The notes under the pieces are model-generated. The model was given only the letters and a program-made list of their open reading frames with translations, was not told the origin of the DNA and ran no database searches. The translations under genes and the position numbers were made by a program. This document shows, in pieces, positions 19,201 through 26,966 of a stretch of 64,000 nucleotides of DNA (positions are counted from its first letter, which is position 1; each line of letters begins with the position of its first letter). This DNA comes from CAIVVT01 sp963757265 (GTDB lineage: Bacteria; Acidobacteriota; Terriglobia; Bryobacterales; Bryobacteraceae). The stretch is from positions 868,001-932,000 of the forward strand of contig CAVWRA010000006.1 of the NCBI GenBank assembly GCA_963757265.1, given 5' to 3'.

Positions 19201-20614
19201 GCGCAAGAACCCGCGCACCGACCCGCTCGACCGCGCCCTGCCGGCGACCGTCGCTCCGCCGCGCAGCCCCGAAGGCGCGGTCGTGGTTCTGGTCCTCGAC
19301 AAGTCGTCCTCCATGGAGGGCCGCAAAATCGAACTGGCCCGCCTGGCGGCCACCGGCGTGATCGAGAACCTGCGTCCCATCGATCAGGTCGGGGTGCTGA
19401 TCTTCGACAACTCCCACCAGTGGGCCGTGCCGGTGCGCCGCGCCGAGGACCAAACGCAGATCAAGCGCCAGATCGCCGGCATTGTGGCCGATGGCGGCAC
19501 GCAGATCGCGCCCGCGCTGGCCGAAGCCTATCGACGCATTCAGGCCGCGCCGGGGGCCTACAAACACATCGTCCTGCTGACCGACGGCATCTCCGAGGAG
19601 GGCGACTCGATGGCCCTGGCGCGCGACGCCGAGCAGAAGCACGTCACCATCTCGACGGTCGGCCTGGGGCAGGACGTGAACCGCGCTTACCTCGAGAAGA
19701 TCGCCCAGGCCGCGGGCGGCCGGTCCTATTTCCTGACCGAACCGGCGGGCCTGGAGCAGCTCCTCGTGAAGGACGTGCGGGAGCACACCGGTTCCACCAC
19801 GGTGGAGAAGCCCGTGAACCCGCGCGTCGTGCGGCCGGTGGAGACCCTCGAAGGCCTCGACATGCAGAACGCGCCGGCGTTGAAGGGCTACGTCCGCTTC
19901 CAGGCCAAACGCGCCGCCGACCTGATCCTCGCGGTGGACGAAAAGGAGCCGCTCTACGTGCGCTGGCAGTACGGCCTGGGCCGCGCGGCCGTGTTCACGT
20001 CGGACGCCAAGTCGCGCTGGGCCGAAGCGTGGGTCTCGTGGCAGGGTTACGACCGCTTCTGGACCAACGTGGCGCGCGACCTGCTGCCGCACGCGCTGGC
20101 GGGCGAATCCGCGCTCACGTGGGATCCCGCCGCCTCGCGCTTGCTGGTCGACTATCGCCTCGCCGATCCGGCCGAGGCGCCGGCCGCACCGCCGCGCCTG
20201 TTCGCCCTCGGCCCGGGCGGTTTCCAGAGCGCGCTGACCCTCCAGAAAACCTCCGAGGGACATTACCAGGCGGCGTTCGCCGTCGGCTCCCGGCGCGGGC
20301 TGTTCCGCGTGCGTCCCCTGGAAGACTCGCGCCTGTTCCCCGAAACCGGCCTGTACCTGCCCGAGCCGGAACTCACCTCCAGCGGGCAGAACGAGAAACT
20401 GTTGCGCGACCTCACTGCCTGGACCGGCGGGCTGTTCAACCCCACCCCGGCGCAGATCTTCCGCCCGCCCGCGCGCGCCCTGCCGGCCTGGCTGACGCTG
20501 TGGCCGGCCCTGCTCGGGATCGCGCTGCTGCTCAACCTGGCCGAGGTCTTCTGGCGCCGTTTCCGGCGACCGGGAGCAGCCGTCTCATTGCCGTTCTTGT
20601 CACGCGCGGCGTAG
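16295..20614 (+). CDS. Giant fused VWA membrane protein (BatA-like plus amidotransferase-like/VWA protein)
   Basis: At 1439 residues this looks like two family proteins joined. The N-terminal half (1-620) has the BatA layout: N-terminal membrane helices (about 6-28, 62-80), a VWA-like domain whose metal site is degraded (D98-T-S-A-W), and beta-rich extracytoplasmic domains. A membrane pair near 605-650 follows. The second half has a VWA-like domain with DTSQS at 669, then a glutamine-amidotransferase-like fold (about 885-970), and a canonical VWA domain with DKSSS at 1002 and LLTDGISEEG. The C-terminus has a last membrane helix (about 1405-1425). It closes the MoxR-DUF58-VWA operon. Such proteins are thought to support envelope complexes; the specific client is unknown. 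Confidence 0.85.
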   Translation: MFLANLSVLEFFALLAAAWTATVALYLLTRSRRRLTVATLRFWHNAAQTAQQKRRRRVDQPWSLVLQLLAVLCLLLAVAQPRWGARVFGGRDHVLLVDTSAWMSAPGRAADLSSRAGPVGDLSDEAHRAAVAWLRTLPSQDRVMVIRAGSQAVPVTRFDSNRTELETAIRGSVPAPGALDLEQALSLARQSQRLEGREPGEIAYAGAARLASDPTALQLPPNFRYLPVSAPPPNAGFVSAALERVPGEAAHWQATFTLRNYGGSPRAVQVAVALGGSPAGARRMLLAPRAESTVTFDLRTARAGWLEARMSPSDALPADDSVTLEVPSAQPLRIAVYSAAPGLLRPIFSSDPRLDPHYLAPSEYRPDPDASVIVIDGFAPPQSPARPSLWIAPPASASPIPARMAGRELVVTHWHNETPLGAGLRSRDLKLAGSLVFDPPPGATLVASTPEGPVAVALLQSGPLPPLAVLGFQPLRTALRSEVAAPLLFANLLEALAPEALLERGTLAAAPGALQLELPAGVDLSRLQVADENARPVPYTLDGRALRLYTPRSGTVRVRAGAYERSYSLLLPGYGAYAWDVPPGVPRGVPRRGLPEALPRDLWKWFAVAGLALIVLEWWLFGRSRPLFGPRQVPSMVLKGAAIAACVLALLEPRLPVSETRQAVGLLIDTSQSIPESSLARASQFAAAARARVGRNELRDFPFARAVRPVDAVERASGRFHTTAGEPGRATAIEAAIREAAAALPAGLVPRLVLLSDGMETEGSAARGAQLAASLGIPVDTLILEGRSAPRFRIDSAGFPAAAFTGERFPIDLQVSTPEPAEATLDLTADGRAIGSSAVSLRAGVNHVRAYASLSSAGAFELTGALRAGSLGEARFAQAVSVRSPRLLFLTQDPPGMEAHLVATWNAAHFEVDARTSWLTARLDDYQLVVFNNWDLNALPESRKLELEKFVQHGGGLLVIGGEKNVWVERKNPRTDPLDRALPATVAPPRSPEGAVVVLVLDKSSSMEGRKIELARLAATGVIENLRPIDQVGVLIFDNSHQWAVPVRRAEDQTQIKRQIAGIVADGGTQIAPALAEAYRRIQAAPGAYKHIVLLTDGISEEGDSMALARDAEQKHVTISTVGLGQDVNRAYLEKIAQAAGGRSYFLTEPAGLEQLLVKDVREHTGSTTVEKPVNPRVVRPVETLEGLDMQNAPALKGYVRFQAKRAADLILAVDEKEPLYVRWQYGLGRAAVFTSDAKSRWAEAWVSWQGYDRFWTNVARDLLPHALAGESALTWDPAASRLLVDYRLADPAEAPAAPPRLFALGPGGFQSALTLQKTSEGHYQAAFAVGSRRGLFRVRPLEDSRLFPETGLYLPEPELTSSGQNEKLLRDLTAWTGGLFNPTPAQIFRPPARALPAWLTLWPALLGIALLLNLAEVFWRRFRRPGAAVSLPFLSRAA

Positions 20615-20862
20615 CTCGCGGCGCGCGCAGGGCAAATTTGAAGGAACAAAGCCAATTATCGCCTTTTCTATTTAGAATGAATGACTTAATTGACTATCGT
20701 CCGATTTGTTATTCGCTATGTGTTCGTTTTTCAAAGAGCGTCGATGCCGAGCCTCAAGGGCGGGCTATCACCCCCAGCATAGACCCGTTGTCAAATTGCG
20801 AATTCTGATGGGACAGGCGGCGGACGATGACCTTTTGGAGCGGGAATCGCGCGCTTTGCGCC
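20615..20862. other. Intergenic region with an AT-rich island (about 20636-20750)
   Basis: Bases 20641-20700 are about two-thirds A+T, in strong contrast to the surrounding GC-rich genes. The island holds no convincing frame. It sits between the stop of the VWA gene and the 3' end of the convergent anti-sigma gene. It could be a remnant of imported DNA or a structured untranslated region. Confidence 0.5.
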
Positions 20863-21291
20863 TCAGCTCTCGCTGCGGCGCAGCACCCACAGCGTGGCCG
20901 ACAGGGTGGCGCACAGCAGGACCCCTAAAACGGCATACAGCACCACCGGTGAGACGACGATGTCCCGCGGCAGCCAGAAGTACGCCAGCAGTGCGCAAGC
21001 GCAGATCACGCCCGTCCAAGCGATGAAATCGAGAATCTCCGGCACCGCGCTGACACGCGTCTCCGCGGCGGCGACTGTACCAGAGACTCGCTGCCGGACC
21101 GAAATCGCCAGCGTGGCCGGAGCACGCACACCGGCGTACGCCGCGCGCAGGGCCGCGTCGGCCTCAACGAACGCCTCCAGCCAGACACGGCAGGTCTCAC
21201 AGTGGGCCAGGTGGGCGTCCATGCGCTGGCGCTCCGCCGCGCCGAGCGCATCGTAACCGGCGAGCCGATCTTCGAATTCCGTGCAGGGCAT
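20863..21291 (-). CDS. Zinc-finger anti-sigma factor, membrane-bound
   Basis: The 142-residue protein has the ZAS motif HxxxCxxC (H27, C31, C34) in HLAHCETC, which binds the partner ECF sigma. Two C-terminal hydrophobic helices (about 87-110 and 115-137) follow. It begins 2 bases after the sigma gene stop, the usual sigma/anti-sigma arrangement. It should hold the sigma factor inactive at the membrane until a signal releases it. The periplasmic part is very short, so sensing may be within the membrane or redox-linked through the zinc site. Confidence 0.88.
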   Translation of the reverse strand: MPCTEFEDRLAGYDALGAAERQRMDAHLAHCETCRVWLEAFVEADAALRAAYAGVRAPATLAISVRQRVSGTVAAAETRVSAVPEILDFIAWTGVICACALLAYFWLPRDIVVSPVVLYAVLGVLLCATLSATLWVLRRSES

Positions 21292-21293
21292 GC

Positions 21294-21839
21294 TCAGCCT
21301 TCTCTCACTGTACTCTGCGCCACGGCGGCCACGAGTTCGATGCGCGCCCGGTGCAGCAGCGTCTTCACCGTCCCCAGGGGGATGTCCAACATTCGCGACA
21401 CCTCCTCATACGAGTTCTCCGCCATGTAATAGAGGCGGATCACTTCTCTGTACTGCGGCCGCAACCGGTCGACCAGCGCGGCCACGTCGAATCCCGCGCG
21501 CGAGGGCGCAGTCGACGCCACGCGACCGCCGGGGAGCGCGCCCGCCGGGGCGTCGTCCAGCGGCAGAGTCGGGCGCGCAGCGGCGGATTTGCGCTCGGTC
21601 AGCGCCGTGTTGCGCGCGATGGCGTAGATCCAGGTGCTCAGCGCGGACTGGCCGCGAAACCCTTTCAAGCCTTTCCAAATGCGCAGGAACGCCTCCTGGG
21701 CCGCATCCTGTGCCGCCGCCGGGTCGCCGAGAATGGCCAGCGCGAGGCGGTATACGCGGTGCTGGTAGTGTTCGACCAGCAGGTCGAACGCCGCGTTCAG
21801 GTTGCCGGCTTCGAGTTGGGCCTGGATCAGCGGTTCCAT
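21294..21839 (-). CDS. ECF-type RNA polymerase sigma factor
   Basis: The 181-residue protein has sigma region 2 (HRVYRLALAILGD, AQDAAQEAFLRIWK, STWIYAIARN) and region 4 (YREVIRLYYMAENSYEEVSRML and a GTVKTLLHRAR recognition helix), with no regions 1 or 3, as in ECF sigmas. It is co-transcribed with its anti-sigma. Upstream on the minus strand there is a GAAACTT/TCTAA pair with an 18-base gap that fits an ECF promoter and would give autoregulation. Confidence 0.92.
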   Translation of the reverse strand: MEPLIQAQLEAGNLNAAFDLLVEHYQHRVYRLALAILGDPAAAQDAAQEAFLRIWKGLKGFRGQSALSTWIYAIARNTALTERKSAAARPTLPLDDAPAGALPGGRVASTAPSRAGFDVAALVDRLRPQYREVIRLYYMAENSYEEVSRMLDIPLGTVKTLLHRARIELVAAVAQSTVREG

Positions 21840-21868
21840 CGGTGCGGGTGCGCAGGAAGCTCCCCTGT

Positions 21869-21898
21869 TTAGACCATACGCCGGCCGGGCAAAGTTTC
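21869..21898 (-). promoter_or_regulatory. Putative ECF-dependent promoter of the sigma gene
   Basis: Read on the minus strand, GAAACTT (21892-21898) and TCTAA (21869-21873) are separated by 18 bases, like -35 GAAC/-10 TCTAA elements of RpoE-type ECF promoters. It lies about 30 bases before the sigma start codon. The match is by eye. Confidence 0.45.
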
Positions 21899-21908
21899 AG
21901 CCGGGAAT

Positions 21909-21939
21909 TGAAACATCCGGGCCGCGCGCACAGGTCAAA
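21909..21939 (+). promoter_or_regulatory. Putative divergent ECF-like promoter
   Basis: TGAAAC (21909-21914) and GTCAAA (21934-21939), 19 bases apart, resemble the opposite-strand ECF promoter. They lie upstream of the small membrane protein gene at 21964. If both are real, one sigma could control both directions. Confidence 0.35.
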
Positions 21940-21963
21940 AGAAGCGAAAAGGAGTTTCAACCG

Positions 21964-22470
21964 ATGCATACCTGGCATCCCGAAGAAATAGTGATGCTGT
22001 TGTTCGTAGCCGGCGGGCTGGTGTTGCTGATGGTGGTGATGATCCTGCGCCACGGCCGTGCCGTGCTGCGCCATCAGGAGCGGTTGCAGGTGATTGAGAA
22101 GGGCGGCGTGCTGCCGTCGCTGGACGAAGAACGCCCCAAAGCGCCCTGGAGTCCGCGCGTGTACCTGTTGCGCGGAATGATTTGGCTGTATACCGGGATC
22201 GCGATTACGATCATGCTGGGCGCTCTCTCGCTGAGCGCCTCGCATCCGCCGAGTATGGAGTCGAAGGTGTGGCAGGTGAAGATTCTGCGCAACAACGGTG
22301 CGACCGAGCAACAGATTCAACAGTACATGAGCGAGGCCGACAAGGAACGGGAGGGCATGCCGCTGGGCGCGGCCACCGTCGGGCTGATCCCGATGGGCGT
22401 GGGCATCGCCTACCTGATGTTCTATCGCAAGGAAACGCAGACGCCCGAGACGCCGCGCGACGCCGGCTGA
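21964..22470 (+). CDS. Small membrane protein, DUF6249-like
   Basis: The 168-residue protein has an N-terminal helix (about 8-28), a basic cytoplasmic segment beginning RHGRAVLRHQERLQVIEKG, and two further hydrophobic segments (about 65-85 and 130-150). A helical acidic segment lies in between. This is the layout of small proteins often found beside ECF sigma genes. ATG 21964 has a strong AAGGAG site 9 bases upstream. Function is unknown; divergent placement and similar promoter elements suggest it belongs to the sigma regulon. Confidence 0.75.
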   Translation: MHTWHPEEIVMLLFVAGGLVLLMVVMILRHGRAVLRHQERLQVIEKGGVLPSLDEERPKAPWSPRVYLLRGMIWLYTGIAITIMLGALSLSASHPPSMESKVWQVKILRNNGATEQQIQQYMSEADKEREGMPLGAATVGLIPMGVGIAYLMFYRKETQTPETPRDAG

Positions 22471-22691
22471 AGGCGATCCGGCGGTGGAGCAGAGCCCCTC
22501 TCCGGGGTCGAAAAGCTGCTGAATCCCGCACATCACGCAACCCGCGTGGTGTCGTGTCCGGCGGCGGCAATCCGGTAGCATGAAGAACATCGGCACGCAC
22601 CTCGCTCCGCCTGGCGGCTGCTTCCGTTCACGATGCGAACAGAGGGTCCGGCGCGCAGATATGGGCGGGATCCGTGCCGAGCCGGACGGAG

Positions 22692-24455
22692 ATGGCGGAG
22701 GAATCACACACCGAATCGGGGGCCGAGTCCGCCAATGGCGCGTTCTCGGTTCCACTCCGATCTCCGCGCGCGGCGGGCTTGGGGACATTCCTTCGCAGCC
22801 GTAACGGATTCAGGGCCGTTCTGATTTTGTACGGAGTCCTGAATGCGATCCTGTATGCATCGCTGCTCCCGCTGTGGGACGGTTTCGATGAGCCTTTTCA
22901 CTACTCATACGTCCAGACACTCTCGGAGCAGCACGCGTTTCCGCAACTCGGCAGGACGCTCGTGTCCACGGAAGTGTGGACCTCGTTGCACCTCGCTCCG
23001 GCCAGTCATGTTGTGCAAGACAACCTGCCGTGGGTGACGACGTTCGAGGATTACTTCCGGATGCCGCAGAGCGAGAGATTGCGGCGGCGAGCACAATTGG
23101 AACGTCTGCCTCGCGAAAACGACTTCACCGGCGGTCTGAATTATGAAGCGCAGCAGGCACCGCTGGCCTACGCCATTCTGGCCCTCTTCGACCTCGCCTG
23201 GCATTCCGCCACCCTGCCTGCTCGCATTTGGGGTCTGCGTTTCATCTGCAGTATTCTTGCCGTTGTCATCACGGTCGTGTTTCTGTCCAATCTCGCACGG
23301 CGCCTGCGAGTCCCTCCGCGCTTCGAGGCGGCATTGATGTTCGCCGCCTTGTCGTCGCAGATGTTCTACGCAACGACGGCGCACGTCGCCAACGACTGGC
23401 TGGCCGTGGCGCTCATGTCCGTGCTCTTTGAACGATTGGTCGCGTTGCATGAGAACCCGTCCCTCCGGCAAGCGCTCACGCTGACCGTCGTGCTCGCGGC
23501 CGGTGTGCTCACCAAGGCCTATTTCCTGGCCTTCATTCCTCTCATTGCAGTTGCCATCGTGAGGCTCGCGATGCTGGGCCGGCTGCGCTGGGTTGGAGCG
23601 GTCCTTTCCCTGGGCGTGCTGCTCGCCGGAGGCGGTCCCTGGTATCTGAGAAACCTCCGTTTGTACCACAGCCTGAGCGGGATGCAGGAAACCGTTGGGG
23701 GCGCCGACTGGCGCGCTCTCGCGGGGGCGCTCATTCACCTGCCGTGGATCCGCTCCATCCGCGATCTCGCCTTCGCGAGCCAATGGACGGGGAATAATTC
23801 ATTCAACAGCTTCTCGTGGGTCACCCTCTCGATGCTGCTGGCCGGCCTCGCCGCTGCGGCGGTGCTGTACGCCGTTGAGGTGCTGCGGCGGCGAAAGGCG
23901 CCCGTTGGTGAAATGGCAGCCCTGTGCGGTTGCGCCTGTTATGGGTGCGCGCTGCTGTTTTCGACAGCGGTCAATTCCTGGTTCACCCGGGGCGTCTATG
24001 TCATTGCCAGCCCCTGGTACCTGCAACCGCTTATGCCAATCGTTCTGCTTCTTCTGTTCGCCGCCCTGGCTCGCTTCGGCCGCTTGGGCGCCGGCGTCGC
24101 CCAGTGGATTGTGGCCTGGTCCGCCTACATCATCCTGGCGACCTACTGGGCCAAACTCATCCCGTTTTACGCCGGCTACCCGGGCCGGACGACGCCGCTG
24201 GCGCTCCTGCACTGGTATGGCGGCGGCTTGTCGCCGATTGACGACATTCTCTCGACCACGGCACTCGGACCGCCGGCGTTGGTTTGGGGCATGGCGTCGA
24301 TGGTCACGGCGGGCGTAATCACGCTCTCAATCGCCGTGATCAACTCGTTGTGCTGGCGAGCCGCGGCCGGGAACGCACCGGGAAGCGGGCCGCCTGATTC
24401 AGAGGCCGCCGATCAATACGACATTCCCGGGAACGGCGGCGGGCACTGCCTGTAG
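22692..24455 (+). CDS. Polytopic membrane protein, probable glycosyltransferase-like (DUF2142/GT39-type)
   Basis: The protein has about 587 residues and a dozen hydrophobic helices. A loop after the first helix reads LWDGFDEPFHYSY, similar to the Asp/Glu-containing first periplasmic loop of GT-C glycosyltransferases and DUF2142 proteins. Such enzymes move sugars from lipid carriers to glycans or proteins. The acceptor is unknown. ATG 22692 follows GGACGGAG; GTG 22674 in the same frame is an alternative. The last 57 bases overlap the convergent vapC gene. Confidence 0.7.
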   Translation: MAEESHTESGAESANGAFSVPLRSPRAAGLGTFLRSRNGFRAVLILYGVLNAILYASLLPLWDGFDEPFHYSYVQTLSEQHAFPQLGRTLVSTEVWTSLHLAPASHVVQDNLPWVTTFEDYFRMPQSERLRRRAQLERLPRENDFTGGLNYEAQQAPLAYAILALFDLAWHSATLPARIWGLRFICSILAVVITVVFLSNLARRLRVPPRFEAALMFAALSSQMFYATTAHVANDWLAVALMSVLFERLVALHENPSLRQALTLTVVLAAGVLTKAYFLAFIPLIAVAIVRLAMLGRLRWVGAVLSLGVLLAGGGPWYLRNLRLYHSLSGMQETVGGADWRALAGALIHLPWIRSIRDLAFASQWTGNNSFNSFSWVTLSMLLAGLAAAAVLYAVEVLRRRKAPVGEMAALCGCACYGCALLFSTAVNSWFTRGVYVIASPWYLQPLMPIVLLLLFAALARFGRLGAGVAQWIVAWSAYIILATYWAKLIPFYAGYPGRTTPLALLHWYGGGLSPIDDILSTTALGPPALVWGMASMVTAGVITLSIAVINSLCWRAAAGNAPGSGPPDSEAADQYDIPGNGGGHCL

Positions 24456-24842
24456 GGGGATGTGCCGGTCGAACGTCGCCAGCCGGCCGTGATTCCGTAC
24501 GGCGAGGCCCAGCAGGTAGGCATCCGTGATGAGCTGGTGTCCGGCGATGGAGGACGGGCGGAACAGAGTCCCGTCCAGCAGCGACACGGAGTCCTCCCAG
24601 AAATGATGGTCGGTCGTCGAGCAAAGGCTCCGCAGGCGGCCGGCCACTTCGGCGGGCGTCGTCTGGACGGTGGGATAGGCGGGGTTGCTCAGGACGCGGA
24701 TGCAGCCATTGATCGTGGTCGGGCAGGTGGCCCAGCCGTGCCTGTGATTCCGGCCGAACCAGCGATGCGCGGCCTCGTGGCTGACGTGCGCGGGATCGAA
24801 CAGCGCCACCAGAACATTCACGTCCAGCAATGTGACTCTCAT
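24399..24842 (-). CDS. vapC: PIN-domain toxin VapC
   Basis: The 147-residue PIN domain shows DVNVLVALFD (Asp7), then ITDAYLLGLAV and LATFDR, three of the four acidic positions of the nuclease site. The second position, usually Glu in a CPxTENG segment of this subfamily, is Ile44 here (PTTINGCIRV). VapC toxins cleave tRNA or rRNA using Mg bound by these acids, so activity may be reduced or lost. It overlaps the antitoxin gene by 4 bases (ATGA) and overlaps the 3' end of the opposite membrane-protein gene. Confidence 0.88.
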   Translation of the reverse strand: MRVTLLDVNVLVALFDPAHVSHEAAHRWFGRNHRHGWATCPTTINGCIRVLSNPAYPTVQTTPAEVAGRLRSLCSTTDHHFWEDSVSLLDGTLFRPSSIAGHQLITDAYLLGLAVRNHGRLATFDRHIPLQAVPAAVPGNVVLIGGL

Positions 24843-25063
24843 GCCTGGTCCCGCAAGGCGTTGACGGTCCGCAAATCGGGTTTACGCGCGCCAGCTTTCG
24901 GGACGAAGAGGGGGACCCCGTGGCGTACTTTCAGCGGGGCCCCAGTGTGCAGCGATTGCCGCGCCAATTCCGAGATGAGATAGCCCAGTGTGACGCCTTT
25001 TTGCCGGGCCAATTGCTTGGCTGTCGCCAGCAAATCGTCATCGAGTTCCAGGGTCGTCCGCAT
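24839..25063 (-). CDS. vapB: VapB-type antitoxin
   Basis: The 74-residue protein begins MRTTLELDDDLLATAKQLA, a ribbon-helix-helix DNA-binding start typical of VapB. The C-terminal tail is proline- and basic-rich and would wrap the toxin. It precedes vapC with an ATGA overlap, which couples translation. It is expected to neutralise VapC and to repress its own promoter. Confidence 0.88.
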   Translation of the reverse strand: MRTTLELDDDLLATAKQLARQKGVTLGYLISELARQSLHTGAPLKVRHGVPLFVPKAGARKPDLRTVNALRDQA

Positions 25064-25165
25064 GAGACTAGCCTAACACATCATACATCGCTTAATCTGA
25101 TGCGTGATGCTGAATCGTAGCTCCCACAGGCGCGGTGTGGCGGCGAATCGGTAGCGCCTCAGCCG

Positions 25166-25882
25166 TTAGAACCGCTTTTCGTAGTCCCGGCTGATTCTGA
25201 CCAGAATCGAACCGTACTCCTGCACTGTGTTGGCGTAGTCAACCCACTCAAATGGATAAGGCGGTTCATTGGTTGCCCGGTAGCGCAGCACCAGGAACTC
25301 ATTGTAGGCGGGGGCGGCGTGGGCGTGCAGGCGGCGCTCCGCTTCTTGCGCCTCCTGACAAGGGTGCTTGTTCTTGGCGCCATCTGTCCTGTAGCTGCGG
25401 TCACCTTCGTACCCGGTTGTGACTGCTGCGGAGTTAATGCCCACGACGCCGATGCAGATCGGCTCACACACTCCCGAGCCGTGCCTAAACTCACCGACCT
25501 GCTTCGTCAGATCGCCGGCGACCCTGTCAATCTGCTTGATCATCGCCTTGGCCAGAATCTTGACCTCGACGCCAATCTCAATAGTGGCAACCGGACCGCG
25601 AGCGACCAAGTAGCCCGGATCGACGATTGGTGTTTCACCGGGAATCAGTTCCCCAAAGCTCCCGTCCCCCCGCCTGGCTTGAATGCCCTTGCGTCTGTTC
25701 TGAACATTCAGAACGCGTTCCCGCGCAGTGACGCCCAGCGTATATTTGTTCGACCGATTCAACATGGCGAGGTCTTCGTAGAGATGCATCGCCACAAAGT
25801 CACCGAGGTTGGACGCCCGATGAATATACCGCTTCCCCTCAAAGAGCTTCCGGAACTCGGTGAGGAACCTGTATTCAATCAA
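25166..25882 (-). CDS. Probable type II restriction endonuclease (PD-(D/E)xK type)
   Basis: The 238-residue protein is not recognised as a named enzyme. A candidate nuclease core is present: D88 in IVDPGYL followed by E102 and E106-V-K108 in TIEIGVEVKIL. This fits a PD...(D/E)xK site. Its start overlaps the end of a DNA methyltransferase gene by 8 bases, the usual restriction-modification arrangement. GC content looks lower than in neighbouring genes, suggesting transfer. The recognition site is unknown. Confidence 0.7.
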   Translation of the reverse strand: MIEYRFLTEFRKLFEGKRYIHRASNLGDFVAMHLYEDLAMLNRSNKYTLGVTARERVLNVQNRRKGIQARRGDGSFGELIPGETPIVDPGYLVARGPVATIEIGVEVKILAKAMIKQIDRVAGDLTKQVGEFRHGSGVCEPICIGVVGINSAAVTTGYEGDRSYRTDGAKNKHPCQEAQEAERRLHAHAAPAYNEFLVLRYRATNEPPYPFEWVDYANTVQEYGSILVRISRDYEKRF

Positions 25883-26894
25883 GGCACACCTTCGCGTGGA
25901 CTGCCCCGGCCATGCGTTTGATCTCGACGAACTGCCGAAGCCGTGTCTGAGCGATTTGCAGATACGTGGGTTCTATTTCGACTCCGATGGAATTGCGCCC
26001 AGTGGACAGGGCAGCGATGGCAGTCGATCCTGTCCCCATGAACGGGTCCAAGATGGTATCGCCAGCAAACGAGAACAACTTGATGAGACGTTCAGCCAGT
26101 TCAATCGGAAACGGGGCCGGGTGTCCGTCACGGGTCGATGCGCCGCGAATGTCCGTCCACACTGACCGAAGCCAGCCCTGCATTTCCTCCTTCGTCAACA
26201 TTGAAAGTGCGCGTTTGATCGGGCCGACGGAACGGTACTCACCGCCTTTGCGTAGAAATAGGATGTACTCGGTATCGTTCTTAATAACGGAACCAGGCTG
26301 GTAGGGCTTACCGTAAAATCCTGCGCCGTTGCCTTTCGCTTCGGTCACACCGTTTGCGATCTTGTGCCAAAGGATTGGGGTCAGGCAATCCAGGCCGAGT
26401 GCGCGTGCCCGGACCTGTATGTCCGCGTGCAGAGGCATGACGTAGTGGCGGCCGGCGCGCTTGCGAGGAATGCACACATCACCGACTACACAGCAGATGC
26501 GCCCGCCACCGACCAGCACGCGCTTGCATTCCCCCCATACCTTGTCGAGTTCGGCAAGAAACGCTTCATAGTCCTCAATGTCCCCCATTTGGCCGCTGTT
26601 GCTTGCCTTGTACTCCTTCAGCGTCCAGTACGGCGGGGATGTCACCACTAGGTGGACGGAACTGTCCGGCAGATGCGAAAGGTCCCGTGCGTCGCCTAGC
26701 CGCAGGTGGTGCTCCGTCTTGTCGAAAGGAGCCGGCCAGCGCACGGTTCGAAAGTGGGCATTCGCCGCCAACAGCGCGGTCAGCGCTTCCGTTGTATTGT
26801 CATCCGTGGGCAGGCGGAAAAGAGGCTTGTCAAGGCTGATGATGTCGATGAACGAAGCCGATTCCGACTTCGACCTCGGGCGTCGTTTGAGCAT
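25875..26894 (-). CDS. DNA methyltransferase, beta-class (N4-cytosine or N6-adenine)
   Basis: The 339-residue protein has the catalytic motif IV TSPPYW at 85-90 and, near residue 283, the AdoMet motif I LDPFMGTGS. The order IV then I is that of beta-class methyltransferases; SPPY favours N4-cytosine but does not prove it. The intervening region (DIQVRARALGLD, LWHKIANGV) fits the family. GGGAGG precedes ATG 26894. It should protect host DNA from the overlapping endonuclease. Confidence 0.88.
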   Translation of the reverse strand: MLKRRPRSKSESASFIDIISLDKPLFRLPTDDNTTEALTALLAANAHFRTVRWPAPFDKTEHHLRLGDARDLSHLPDSSVHLVVTSPPYWTLKEYKASNSGQMGDIEDYEAFLAELDKVWGECKRVLVGGGRICCVVGDVCIPRKRAGRHYVMPLHADIQVRARALGLDCLTPILWHKIANGVTEAKGNGAGFYGKPYQPGSVIKNDTEYILFLRKGGEYRSVGPIKRALSMLTKEEMQGWLRSVWTDIRGASTRDGHPAPFPIELAERLIKLFSFAGDTILDPFMGTGSTAIAALSTGRNSIGVEIEPTYLQIAQTRLRQFVEIKRMAGAVHAKVCLD

Positions 26895-26966
26895 ACAGCC
26901 TCCCTAATTCTAGCGCGCTCACGAGCAAATCCAGACGCGAAATACATCGAGAGGCGACGAACCATT

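Noticed and set aside
16690..20808. 1372-codon open frame overlapping the giant VWA gene in another frame
   Set aside because: Arg/Pro/Ala-rich composition and no domains; the VWA frame explains the DNA.
25319..25921. 200-codon plus-strand frame over the endonuclease
   Set aside because: Antisense to the R-M genes, which have recognisable motifs and coupling.
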